Program-made: the position numbers and the translations under genes
The notes under the pieces: model-generated
Told to the model about the DNA's origin: nothing
Seen by the model: only the letters and a program-made list of their open reading frames with translations
Database searches by the model: none
Shown here: in pieces, positions 47,737-55,638 of the stretch
How the letters are laid out: each line of letters starts with the position of its first letter
How positions within the stretch are numbered: position 1 is the stretch's first letter
Source: an uncultured Chitinophagaceae bacterium
GTDB taxonomy: Bacteria; Bacteroidota; Bacteroidia; Chitinophagales; Chitinophagaceae
DNA length: 64,000 nt
NCBI GenBank assembly: GCA_937919945.1
Contig: CALESY010000130.1
Span: 3,706-67,705 of the forward strand
Direction: 5' to 3'

Positions 47737-47981
47737 TATTTCTTAATTGTAGGGTATTCAAAATCGGTAATGTCTTTGTTCAATATCTTACATATAGCTT
47801 CGACTGTTTCACGACGGACATAGCTGGTGTCATCTTGTTTCATATACATGATGCGTCTAATTGTGTACCTGCTCTGTCCACTTTCTTTAACTAACTTGTT
47901 TATTGTCAATCGTTTACTTTGTGTGCTATAGGTAGACAGCCACTCTTTGAGTTTATACCGGTAGGTTTTATTAAGTTCCAT
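47736..47981 (-). CDS. Small helix-turn-helix regulator
   Basis: The protein has 81 residues. LTINKLVKESGQSRYTIRRIMYMKQDDTSYVRRETVEAICKIL is a plausible Cro/Xre-like helix-turn-helix. It is the first gene of the minus-strand operon, divergent from the 154-residue Xre gene across an intergenic region with a 10-bp inverted repeat and a good plus-strand promoter, an arrangement like phage CI/Cro control. The target is unproven. Confidence 0.6.
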   Translation of the reverse strand: MELNKTYRYKLKEWLSTYSTQSKRLTINKLVKESGQSRYTIRRIMYMKQDDTSYVRRETVEAICKILNKDITDFEYPTIKK

Positions 47982-47997
47982 TTTGTATTTATATTCC

Positions 47998-48108
47998 TTA
48001 TTATGCCCAATTTCCTATCTATTGTATGCTAATCCTTGCTTATTTGTCTAAAATATTGTACATTTGATAACGTTTAAGTAATGCAAAAGTAATAAAAAGG
48101 CATAATAA
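47998..48108. promoter_or_regulatory. 10-bp inverted repeat between divergent regulators
   Basis: TTATTATGCC (47998-48007) and its exact complement GGCATAATAA (48099-48108) lie 91 bp apart and flank the promoter of the plus-strand regulator. The arrangement suggests a looped or paired operator for one of the two HTH proteins. No measured evidence is available. Confidence 0.4.
48036..48066 (+). promoter_or_regulatory. Bacteroidota-type promoter for the Xre gene
   Basis: TTG at 48036-48038 and TACATTTG (48059-48066, an exact TAnnTTTG) are separated by 20 nt, matching the -33/-7 spacing of Bacteroidota sigma-ABfr promoters. The transcript would start about 80 nt before the ATG at 48156. Confidence 0.55.
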
Positions 48109-48155
48109 ACCATGAAAAGATATTTATTAAACGCTGTACCACAGTCATATATTCA

Positions 48156-48620
48156 ATGAAGGTTTTCGATTTAAAGAAATTCAGGGGCGGTACGGGGCTT
48201 AATCAAGAAGCATTTGCCAAACGTATTCAGCGTTCACAAACTACAGTCTGTCGCATAGAAAAAGGAGAGAAAGCGATTAGTGATAAATTTTTAGATGCTA
48301 TCAGTAAAGGTTTTTCCATTGATTTAGAAATATATAAAAGTTATAACCAATCGGCTCAGGATGCGAGTAATCATTCAGGGAAAATAACAGATAGTCAATT
48401 CGCCAGCAATTATTTGTATCACAAGCATGATATAAGTGATTTAGAACAACGATATATTTTACTATTAGAAGAAAAAAAGAGAATCGAAAACGAACACCAT
48501 GAGCTTTACAAAAAAATGCAATCACTCGAGCCTGCTTTAGTAGCAGAAAATAATGAGCTACTTAAAAAACTGACATCTCAAAATGAGTTGATCCTGACAT
48601 TACTTAACGGGAAAGACTAA
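48156..48620 (+). CDS. Xre-family regulator with C-terminal coiled coil
   Basis: The protein has 154 residues. Residues about 5-60 (LKKFRGGTGLNQEAFAKRIQRSQTTVCRIEKGEKAI) form a Cro/CI-type DNA-binding domain. Residues about 95-150 form a coiled coil (ISDLEQRYILLLEEKKRIENEHHELYKKMQSLEPAL). This plan matches the 118-residue regulator at 18.3 kb, and both are found near Bacteroidota mobile elements. It is divergent from the small HTH gene and just before the decayed integrase. Confidence 0.7.
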   Translation: MKVFDLKKFRGGTGLNQEAFAKRIQRSQTTVCRIEKGEKAISDKFLDAISKGFSIDLEIYKSYNQSAQDASNHSGKITDSQFASNYLYHKHDISDLEQRYILLLEEKKRIENEHHELYKKMQSLEPALVAENNELLKKLTSQNELILTLLNGKD

Positions 48621-49046
48621 TGGATAGAGCATATAGGTCTTTTATGAAAACACAACATATCAGACATTGATATAAAAAGCCCTTTTTCTACTCTTGTGCT
48701 ACAGATTAGTTTTTACCCCAGTTTAATTGGAGTTGGTCTTTGTATTGGCATATCTTATTACTTTCATTCTTTTCATAAGATAGTAAATTTGCTCATTAAG
48801 TATATGATTTAATAGAGTATTCTATTTATATAAAATACATGAATAGTAATATCTGCAAGTTCGTTTGGACCAGCAGTTAGAATTTCACCAATAGTATCCA
48901 GCAAATTTAAGCGTAACTAGGTTAACGTCACAGAAAATACATGAATTATAATTTAGTTTTGTTAATGCCAATATCTCTACAGACATTGTTGTATTAGCAT
49001 ATCCTCTGGCTATTTGAATGTTTAAATGATTTGGTGTTTCCAGCGT

Positions 49047-49172
49047 ATTGAAAATGTTAGCAAAGTGCTAGGACATCGGAGTATAAAGATTACTCAACAC
49101 TTTGCGAAGATTATTGATAAAAAGGCCAATGAAGGCTCGTTATCGTTACAAACTAGGTTAAATAAAATCTAA
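49047..49172 (+). pseudogene. Decayed tyrosine recombinase, C-terminal remnant
   Basis: The frame from 49047 to the stop at 49170-49172 translates as IENVSKVLGHRSIKITQHFAKIIDKKA, matching the end of Bacteroidota tyrosine integrases (box: LGH..I..TQ.YAK), except that the catalytic tyrosine position reads H-F. The frame upstream is broken: GVSS lies in another frame just before 49047 and no start is present. This is the tail of an inactivated integrase, evidence that the surrounding genes arrived on a mobile element. Confidence 0.7.
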
Positions 49173-49240
49173 TCTTCTCTTCTTTATTTTTTAATTGATT
49201 ATTAATTAGTTGCAAGAATTTAACATATTATTTTTATTTT

Positions 49241-49274
49241 TTGGTGGACAAAATGAAATTAATATGTACATTTG
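49241..49274 (+). promoter_or_regulatory. Promoter for the ImmA/IrrE gene
   Basis: TACATTTG at 49267-49274 is an exact TAnnTTTG box. A TTG at 49241-49243 lies 23 nt before it, slightly longer than the usual 19-21. The box overlaps the alternative TTG start at 49272, so that start cannot be used from this transcript and the ATG at 49296 is preferred. Confidence 0.4.
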
Positions 49275-49295
49275 TCAACAGAACGAAATAACTAT

Positions 49296-50369
49296 ATGAA
49301 CAATAATGATCAAAATGTATTTGGTGCGAGATTAAAACTTGCTCGGAAAATGGCAGGAATGTCATTGCAAGATTTATCAGATGCTTTGGTCAATAAAGTA
49401 ACCAAACAAGCTCTAAATAAGTATGAGCAAGGTTTAATGAACCCTACTGTTGACGTGCTATTATCAATTGCTAAAGCACTAAACGTTAAGCCTGACTATT
49501 TTCTGAAGAAAAAAAGTTTGGAGCTAGGCAAAGTGTTATTTCGTAAAAGGACTACCCTATCTAAAAAAGATGAAGAGGCAATTATTGAAAAAGTCAGAGA
49601 CTATGTAGAAAGATATCAGGAACTAGAACATATATTAAGTGTCGAAATAGCTTTTGAAAATCCATTAGATAAGTTTCCGATTAACGCAAAGAGCGATATT
49701 GAAAGTGCTGCAAAAAAACTTCGTACTGATTGGAATTTGGGTAGCACCCCAATACAGAATTTAGTTGAGATGTTGGAATTAAAAGGAATAAAAGTGCTAT
49801 TAATGGATGAAGTCGATGCAATTGATGGCTTGGCTGTTTTTACTTCCAGTGGAACTCCGATAGTGGTTGTAAACAAAAATGGTAAATCGCTTGAGCGCAT
49901 CAGGTTTACTATAGTTCATGAATTAGCTCACTTATTATTGGACTTATCAGTATTGGGAGAAGACAACAAATTAATAGAAGAATGGTGCCACTTTTTTGCT
50001 AGTAATTTTCTTCTTCCAAGTGAAATGTTAGTCAAAATGATTGGAAATGGGAAAAGAAGCTATATCGCGATAAGTGAGTTAATAACAATCAAGGAATATT
50101 TTGGCATTTCAATTCGTGCAATAGTTCATCGCCTCAAAACGCTTGAAATAATAACTGATAACTATTATCAACGGTGGATAATTTATATGAGTAAAACTTA
50201 TGGCCAAAAAGATGAGCCGGGCGGGTATATAGGAGAAGAAAAGTCGCGGGGCTTTGATCAGCTTATTGCACGGGCTTTAGCAGAAGGTATAATAAGCCTT
50301 AGCAAAGCAGCAAATTTATGCAATACTAATATTGATAACTTAAGAAATCATTTTATTAGTGTTGGATAA
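49296..50369 (+). CDS. Xre/ImmA-IrrE family metallopeptidase-regulator
   Basis: The protein has 357 residues. Residues about 8-65 form an Xre helix-turn-helix (ARLKLARKMAGMSLQDLSDALVNKVTKQALNKYEQG). The ImmA/IrrE peptidase domain contains HELAH at 208-212 (HExxH zinc site) and a following EEWCHFFASNFLLP helix. Such proteins bind DNA and cleave a repressor or partner protein after a signal. The last codons overlap the start of a PIN-domain gene by 11 nt, so it is probably the antitoxin/regulator of that gene, or controls release of the island genes. Confidence 0.75.
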   Translation: MNNNDQNVFGARLKLARKMAGMSLQDLSDALVNKVTKQALNKYEQGLMNPTVDVLLSIAKALNVKPDYFLKKKSLELGKVLFRKRTTLSKKDEEAIIEKVRDYVERYQELEHILSVEIAFENPLDKFPINAKSDIESAAKKLRTDWNLGSTPIQNLVEMLELKGIKVLLMDEVDAIDGLAVFTSSGTPIVVVNKNGKSLERIRFTIVHELAHLLLDLSVLGEDNKLIEEWCHFFASNFLLPSEMLVKMIGNGKRSYIAISELITIKEYFGISIRAIVHRLKTLEIITDNYYQRWIIYMSKTYGQKDEPGGYIGEEKSRGFDQLIARALAEGIISLSKAANLCNTNIDNLRNHFISVG

Positions 50370-50868
50370 AGGTGCTATTGTAATTAAGGATGCGTGTATC
50401 CTGTTTGATTTAATTGACTTAGAAATACTAAGTGAATTTTACAAATTGGATTGTGTAGTTATTACAACACCGCAAGTGATTTATGAAATTACAAATGAGA
50501 AGCAATTGGCTGAAATTAACGGATATATTGAGGCGGACAAGCTTAAAGTGGACGGTACAGGTGATTTAAGCGACATTGTTACTATAACTGACGAAAATCC
50601 AGGGTTAACCCTTACAGATGCTTCGGTAATTGAAATTGCTTTACGAAAAAATGCCGCGGTACTAAGCTCTGACAAAAGTCTTAGAAATATATCACAAAAG
50701 AAAGGATTACAAGTCATGGGAGTGTTATGGATTATCGAGAGGTTATATAACGTAGGTATTATTGAAAAAGAAGTAGCATTGACAAAGCTTGCTATTTATC
50801 CTGAAATAAATAAACGAGCACCCAAACAGGAAACAGATGACCTAATAGGTAAAATTCAAAACCAATAA
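50359..50868 (+). CDS. PIN-domain-like protein, probable toxin of the ImmA/IrrE pair
   Basis: The protein has 169 residues and starts at GTG, 11 nt inside the previous gene. DACILFDLIDLEIL (about 11-24), TPQVIYEIT (about 37-45), a central TLTDASVIEIALRK and VLSSDKSLRNIS (about 97-120) match the spacing of the acidic PIN residues (Asp, Glu, Asp, Asp). PIN proteins are RNases in VapC-type toxin-antitoxin pairs. Pairing with an Xre-peptidase instead of a VapB antitoxin is known for some PIN families. The function is inferred from fold and context. Confidence 0.6.
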   Translation: MLDKGAIVIKDACILFDLIDLEILSEFYKLDCVVITTPQVIYEITNEKQLAEINGYIEADKLKVDGTGDLSDIVTITDENPGLTLTDASVIEIALRKNAAVLSSDKSLRNISQKKGLQVMGVLWIIERLYNVGIIEKEVALTKLAIYPEINKRAPKQETDDLIGKIQNQ

Positions 50869-50879
50869 ACAGAACATTG

Positions 50880-51665
50880 ATGGAGATACAAGATTTAGAA
50901 AAGATATTATTATCAAGTGGCTCACTAACAGTAGGTGCATATTTAACAGCTGTAAGAGGCAAAATAAACTCCTCTAAAATCCAAAATAGGTTGCACTATG
51001 TCTTTTATGCTGTATGTGTTTTAGTTGCATTATTGGGTTTATATTCAGTTTACGCGTTTTGGTCCCAAATTGCGAAACTGAACTGGTTTTTTATCACTTG
51101 CGTAATTTTATGCTTATTAGCAAGTTATTTACTTTTCAAGTTTACGTTCAATAATGCAAGTAAAACACAGCAATATAAGACCCGAGATCTAGACCCAATA
51201 GTAAATAGATTTACCATCGATGCCGATACAGACAACATCATACTAATTGCAGGGGACCTTAATTTTTTTGGTCAAACACCCGAGGATATGAGTGCGAACT
51301 CGCAATATCAGTGCTTATTGAAAGCAGGTTTCAGAAACATACAAATATTATGTTTTGAGCCTAATACTGATGCAGAAAGACGTAGATATGGTAAAGTCAT
51401 TAATGATTTTGAACGGGTTGAGATAAAATTCTATAGCCCAGAAAATGCAGATTTAAGAATACGAGGAAGAATGAAAACACTACGGAATGTTACACATCTT
51501 CTCATTTATAAAAAAATTAAAGCAGGCACATATGAAGCATTGGAATGGGATACAGCAAACGAAAATGGTGCGTTATACACGAATTTATGGACCTTACTAT
51601 GGTCTATAGCGAGGGTACCTACAGAAGAACAATTACAGGAATACAGAAGATTGTTAATTAATTAA
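50880..51665 (+). CDS. Two-TM protein with conserved-looking cytosolic domain
   Basis: Residues about 40-60 and 69-89 are membrane helices with a short loop. The C-terminal 170 residues form an alpha/beta domain with NIILIAGDLNFFG (about 121-133), FRNIQILCFEP (about 150-160) and a closing ALYTNLWTLLWSIARVP. I do not recognise a family; a phospholipase D-like or Rossmann-type sensor is possible. A membrane-anchored domain beside enzymes in a defence-type locus often serves as the effector. An alternative TTG start 3 nt earlier is disfavoured. Confidence 0.4.
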   Translation: MEIQDLEKILLSSGSLTVGAYLTAVRGKINSSKIQNRLHYVFYAVCVLVALLGLYSVYAFWSQIAKLNWFFITCVILCLLASYLLFKFTFNNASKTQQYKTRDLDPIVNRFTIDADTDNIILIAGDLNFFGQTPEDMSANSQYQCLLKAGFRNIQILCFEPNTDAERRRYGKVINDFERVEIKFYSPENADLRIRGRMKTLRNVTHLLIYKKIKAGTYEALEWDTANENGALYTNLWTLLWSIARVPTEEQLQEYRRLLIN

Positions 51666-51677
51666 AGATGAACAATT

Positions 51678-53051
51678 ATGAAAGTAATAATAATTAACTC
51701 GCCTCTTTTTCGGGAATGTAATAGGTTGTATGATGAGGATTCGCTACCACCTATTGGCTTAGGCTATATTGCAACAATTTTGCACCATAATAATATTGAT
51801 GTAGAGTTAATAGATGCTGTTGATAGGCGTTTGTCTTTGCAACAAATTATTCAAATGTTGGAAGAAAAGCAGCCAGAGTTTATTGCACTAAATATTTTTA
51901 CAACAAATTATGATATAGTATATGAGTTGGTAGAATCAATTAGTTTTAGCACTCACTTTATTATTGGAGGTTTATCGACTAAGCAACTGTATAATAAGAT
52001 TGTTTCCTGGAACACTCAAAATCAAATAGATATTGTAACAGGAGACGGAGAATTAATTACACTTGATATCGTTAATAATTGTGTAAAAGATGTACCATTT
52101 TTCTCTTGCGAAAACCGTAGGGTATTTAAGATTGACACATCTTCTCATTATCTTGTAAATGATATTTCAAACGTCCCTCTTAATAGGTCTTTTTTTTCAA
52201 ACGAACCTGTGAAGCATCCATTGGGTTTTACAGAAGCTAATATCGTAGCTAGTCGAGGTTGTGTTTACAATTGTACCTTTTGTGCTGCAGCACGTTCACT
52301 AAATAAAGATTACCCTGTAAGAGAAAGAACAAATGCCTCATTAATCAATGAACTTATAAGCATTAAGGAAACATTCCCTTCTGTTAACTCTATTCGAGTT
52401 CTCGATGATCTTTTTTTGAAAAATAATTGTAGTGTCCAGAAGGCAATCGATGTCTTTAGTCAATTTGAGTTTCAATGGCGGTCAATGGCTCATGTAATGA
52501 CTTTTAAGAATGTTGATGATAATTTGATGAGGTCGCTTAAAGCCAGTGGCTGTTATGAGCTTTTTATTGGTATCGAATCAGGCTCACCGACCGTATTGAG
52601 CAGTATTAACAAGACAAAGGACGTTAGTACAATAATTCAAAATTTGACCAAAGTTTTCAAAGCAGGCATAAATATTAAGGGATATTTTATATATGGATTT
52701 CCCAACGAGGATGAAAACGACATGAAATTGACCTTTGCACTGGCTGATCAGTTAAAGAATCTCTCTTTGTATTATGGAGTCAATTTCAGAACGAGCGTGT
52801 TTCAGTATAGGCCTTATCATGGTACCCAGATATATCATGACCTTGAACAAGAAGGGACGAACCTCAATGTGTTAAACATAGCTCCAAATCGCCTTTTATC
52901 CAATTTAGTGGGGCGACAACAGTTTAATTTTCATAGTGGAAACTACTCATCTGTTTCAAATGAAGTACTTCACGACTATATTTACCGTACAATTAACCTC
53001 AATGACGGTAAAATATTCGCAAGACTTCGCTCAAAGAGCCAATCTGTGTAA
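51678..53051 (+). CDS. B12-type radical SAM enzyme
   Basis: The protein has 457 residues. The N-terminal Rossmann-like part (about 1-160; KVIIINSPLFRECNRLYDEDSLPPIGLGYIATIL) is typical of B12-binding radical SAM proteins. The radical SAM motif is C195-VYN-C199-TF-C202, followed by FIGIESGSP (about 297-305) and KGYFIYGFPNE (about 337-347). These enzymes use a [4Fe-4S] cluster and SAM for methylation or other radical chemistry. The substrate is unknown. Its position next to a UDG-superfamily protein suggests action on a nucleobase or nucleotide. It begins 12 nt after the membrane protein. Confidence 0.75.
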   Translation: MKVIIINSPLFRECNRLYDEDSLPPIGLGYIATILHHNNIDVELIDAVDRRLSLQQIIQMLEEKQPEFIALNIFTTNYDIVYELVESISFSTHFIIGGLSTKQLYNKIVSWNTQNQIDIVTGDGELITLDIVNNCVKDVPFFSCENRRVFKIDTSSHYLVNDISNVPLNRSFFSNEPVKHPLGFTEANIVASRGCVYNCTFCAAARSLNKDYPVRERTNASLINELISIKETFPSVNSIRVLDDLFLKNNCSVQKAIDVFSQFEFQWRSMAHVMTFKNVDDNLMRSLKASGCYELFIGIESGSPTVLSSINKTKDVSTIIQNLTKVFKAGINIKGYFIYGFPNEDENDMKLTFALADQLKNLSLYYGVNFRTSVFQYRPYHGTQIYHDLEQEGTNLNVLNIAPNRLLSNLVGRQQFNFHSGNYSSVSNEVLHDYIYRTINLNDGKIFARLRSKSQSV

Positions 53052-53652
53052 AAGCAAAAGATGTAAGGAATGTGGTCTCTTTTTGAACCAATTGCCAATT
53101 TTTGATGAGCAGAAAATATCAAATGTATTTTGGGTTGGATTATCTGCAGTTCAGTTTCAAGACGATGAAGAAATGCAACCTTTATCGCCACTTACAAGGT
53201 CAGGTGCTTTGATACATTCTATTGAAGCACCATATTTAGATAAAATATCATTTTATAAAACAAACATAGTTAAATGTGTTCCACTTAAAGAAGATAAAAT
53301 ACGATATCCGGTTGAGCATGAAATGGAAAAGTGTTTTCCAAACTTTGAGCTCGAATTGAGTGAGTTGAAACCAACTACGGTTTTTCTTTTAGGAAAACAA
53401 GTGGCAACGTTTGTACTAAAAAAATTATCACACGCTATACCTGAATTTTCACAGGATTTCAATTATGAGCCTATAAAGATAGGCGAAGTAAATTTTGTGC
53501 CGGTTCACCATCCTTCGTTTATTTTGGTTTATAAGCGAAAATACATTGACTCATATATTCAAAATATCCAGAAATTATTTATGAAGCAACAATCTGTCTC
53601 AAAGTATAAGCATAGAGTTGTTATTAATGAATGTGAATTTGTGTGTGTCTAA
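53002..53652 (+). CDS. Divergent uracil-DNA-glycosylase-superfamily protein with FeS-type cysteines
   Basis: From the ATG at 53002 the protein has 216 residues. Cys21-x2-Cys24, Cys92 (NIVKC) and Cys111 (EKC) match the [4Fe-4S] cysteines of family 4/5 UDGs, and HHPS at 169-172 is the conserved HPS motif. The usual GEAPG motif near the N-terminus reads VGLSAVQ instead, so glycosylase activity may be altered or lost. The start overlaps the radical SAM stop by 50 nt; an alternative ATG at 52936 would make a longer N-terminus with no family support. Partner genes are the membrane protein and the radical SAM enzyme. Confidence 0.6.
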   Translation: MTVKYSQDFAQRANLCKSKRCKECGLFLNQLPIFDEQKISNVFWVGLSAVQFQDDEEMQPLSPLTRSGALIHSIEAPYLDKISFYKTNIVKCVPLKEDKIRYPVEHEMEKCFPNFELELSELKPTTVFLLGKQVATFVLKKLSHAIPEFSQDFNYEPIKIGEVNFVPVHHPSFILVYKRKYIDSYIQNIQKLFMKQQSVSKYKHRVVINECEFVCV

Positions 53653-53653
53653 A

Positions 53654-54862
53654 TTACAAATGTATTTTCTGAGTTTTTAAGCTTTTTGGCTCAAAATTGA
53701 GCCGTGTTAATGACTCCTCACTATCCATAAATAATACACACGCTTTCTGACCTTTGTTTTTAGAAGATGGATATACAATGCCATCAATTTGTATGTGTTT
53801 GTTTTTTGAGTAGATGTACCTAAAAAACTCTGTTACTATCTGCGTAGGGACATAATCAATGTGTTCTCTGCCATCTCGCTTTATATCACTTGCTAAATCA
53901 ACAACAAAATCAATTAAGAAGCCTATTGAATAGTAATGTTTGACACCTTTTCTATCAAAAATACTTGGTAATGGAGGTAGCTGTGTAAAATCAAGTATTG
54001 TTAATTCTTCTTTATTCCTAAAAACTGCTGTAGACATTAAACCCTTATCGCTTGTAATGTCTATTGTTTCTTTTACTGAAGTGCTTATATCAAAAGCACA
54101 GTAAAACATTGATACTCCGGCAGGACTCATTCTATTTGAATAAATTGCATACTGATCGGGTGGTGCTGCCATATCTTTTGCTTCTCTTACCTCTCCAATT
54201 ATTTTATGTTGCCTGCATCGAAATAAATCAGTATTACTTGATATTTTATTAATAAGATTTATTGAGTAAACTTTGTCGCCTATTTCTTCAAGAATTGAGT
54301 AGGCATCTCTTTTCCGATAGTCTGAAGTTTTGAATTCTGAAATACTAGAAAAAAGATAACGCGATTTTTTTTTTACGATTTTTTTGAAAAATGTCCAATG
54401 AGAGAATAGTAAGTCTTTTTCTGTATCATAATAGTCATGAGGTGAACTCCACGGTCTATCATCTATGCACAAAGATATATCTTCATTTAGCTGGTCATTA
54501 TCAATTTCGATACCAATTACTTCATTAATTAACTCCCAGCCAGAATATGTATCTCCTAAATAACCTCCTTCACTAGAATCATACCCCATAAAATTAGCAG
54601 CATCTGTATAAAATTCTATTATACCTTTCATCATAAACCCCATCAGATGTTCTAGGCGCACAACATCTCTATATCTTTTGCAATAAGAGCACGTTCCTCC
54701 TATTGAATTTGTGCTGATATATTCTTGTATCGCATAATCGCTAATGTGTTTTGAACATACATGGGTATCTTTAGGCTCTTTCATACCTAGAGCTTCCAAT
54801 TCTATCCATCTTGATTTTGCTAGACCCATATCTAGTTGTATTTTTATAAGATTACTTGTCAA
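53654..54862 (-). CDS. HEPN/RES N-terminal plus RES-domain protein, toxin-like
   Basis: The protein has 402 residues. Residues about 1-200 begin with a cysteine-containing region (CSKHISD, CSYCKRYRD; perhaps a zinc site) and match the plan of the HEPN/RES N-terminal domain. Residues about 220-390 form the RES domain: LFRCRQH, RMSPAGVSMFYCAFD with the catalytic Arg, ILDFTQLPPLPSIFD, and DGIVYPSS. RES domains degrade NAD+. No antitoxin-sized partner adjoins it. It ends 1 nt from the UDG gene, in convergent orientation. Confidence 0.7.
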   Translation of the reverse strand: MTSNLIKIQLDMGLAKSRWIELEALGMKEPKDTHVCSKHISDYAIQEYISTNSIGGTCSYCKRYRDVVRLEHLMGFMMKGIIEFYTDAANFMGYDSSEGGYLGDTYSGWELINEVIGIEIDNDQLNEDISLCIDDRPWSSPHDYYDTEKDLLFSHWTFFKKIVKKKSRYLFSSISEFKTSDYRKRDAYSILEEIGDKVYSINLINKISSNTDLFRCRQHKIIGEVREAKDMAAPPDQYAIYSNRMSPAGVSMFYCAFDISTSVKETIDITSDKGLMSTAVFRNKEELTILDFTQLPPLPSIFDRKGVKHYYSIGFLIDFVVDLASDIKRDGREHIDYVPTQIVTEFFRYIYSKNKHIQIDGIVYPSSKNKGQKACVLFMDSEESLTRLNFEPKSLKTQKIHL

Positions 54863-55200
54863 ATTTACTGAGGCATTTTTACAAACGCTGTTAAGGATTA
54901 TTATTTAAAATATTTTAGCTCCTTTATAAAGGAGCTAATAAATGGTATGCTATTCTTTCCCGTGACAGTAGTCAGGGCAGTACTTTTTCTGGAGCTTTGA
55001 AAAGTGTATTGCTGAGTAATTGTACATTAATAGACCAAGTCTTCCCTTAAGGACGAACAAAGACAACACAGGTGACGACTCTGCAACGCCAGCACCTAGT
55101 AAAGCACATCTTTATTGCAGCGGATACATTACAGATATAAGTAAATTAGCGGATTCAGGTAAAAAAAAATGAATACCCTCACATTTACTAAACCCTGATA
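54863..55200. other. Non-coding stretch after the RES gene
   Basis: This region contains the start side of the RES gene, a 24-nt perfect palindrome (separate entry) and worn sequence with only short open frames. It lies between the defence-type cassette and the RHS remnant. No promoter or RNA gene was recognised with confidence. Confidence 0.4.
54915..54938. terminator. Perfect 24-nt palindrome, possible terminator
   Basis: TTAGCTCCTTTATAAAGGAG plus CTAA forms a self-complementary stretch with no loop, giving a long stem. It shares ATAAAGGAGC (54926-54935) with the 17-bp terminator stem at 55.8 kb. A terminator or recombination-related site is possible; the lack of a U-tract makes it uncertain. 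Confidence 0.4.
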
Positions 55201-55560
55201 TAGCTCGTATGGTAATGACTTGTTCAATCTCAATGTATATAACAGCAACCCAAGCAATCAGGGTATGGCATCAAGTGCCATGTATTGGGCAACAAGCATT
55301 ATGAACTGACCAATCATCTGTGTAATGTGCAAGTAGTGGTACTTGTTAGGGCAACACCGAAATTCAATCAAACTGATTGTAGCGGGATACAAATCGGACA
55401 TTAATCTGGCACATGATTATTATCCGTTCTGAATGTTAATGCGTGGGCATTATTTAGCCGATGATTCTCAGAAATGTGTAACAATTAATACCACGGTACT
55501 TATACCGATCTACCAGTGGATATATCATATACTGACTAGATGCATTTTCGATCATACTGC
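55201..55560 (+). pseudogene. Decayed RHS core remnant
   Basis: The frame 55294-55404 reads KHYELTNHLCNVQVVVLVR, matching the RHS motif YELTNHLGNV. Another frame from 55412 reads HDYYPF then a stop, then MLMRGHYLADDSQKC, matching DYYPFGMLM.GR. The preceding frame (GNDLFNLNVYNSNP...) also ends in a stop. The core is thus broken by frameshifts and stops, and no toxin tip or start is present. It is probably the relic of another RHS gene that once stood here, with or without its immunity gene. Confidence 0.65.
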
Positions 55561-55638
55561 CTGTTTCGATATACTATAGCTTTAGGTCTTTATCAATTCG
55601 GGTTAAAAGAATACAAATAGCATAAACTCATCCACATT

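Larger units (their letters stand above)
48621..49295. other. Gene-poor A+T-rich stretch with an integrase remnant
   Basis: This 675-base region has no intact gene. It contains the frameshifted tail of a tyrosine recombinase (separate entry), a promoter near 49.25 kb, and a 13-bp direct repeat (AAAATACATGAAT) near 48835 and 48937. The rest is A+T-rich and shows only chance open frames. Confidence 0.5.

Noticed and set aside
48835..48950. 13-bp direct repeat AAAATACATGAAT
   Set aside because: Two copies in A+T-rich decayed sequence; no array, phase or neighbouring motif supports a function.
49272..49295. Upstream TTG start for the ImmA/IrrE gene
   Set aside because: It overlaps the TACATTTG promoter box at 49267-49274, so it cannot be on that transcript.
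52936..53001. Upstream ATG start for the UDG-like gene
   Set aside because: It adds 22 residues with no family support and enlarges the overlap with the radical SAM gene to 116 nt; the ATG at 53002 leaves the full cysteine pattern.
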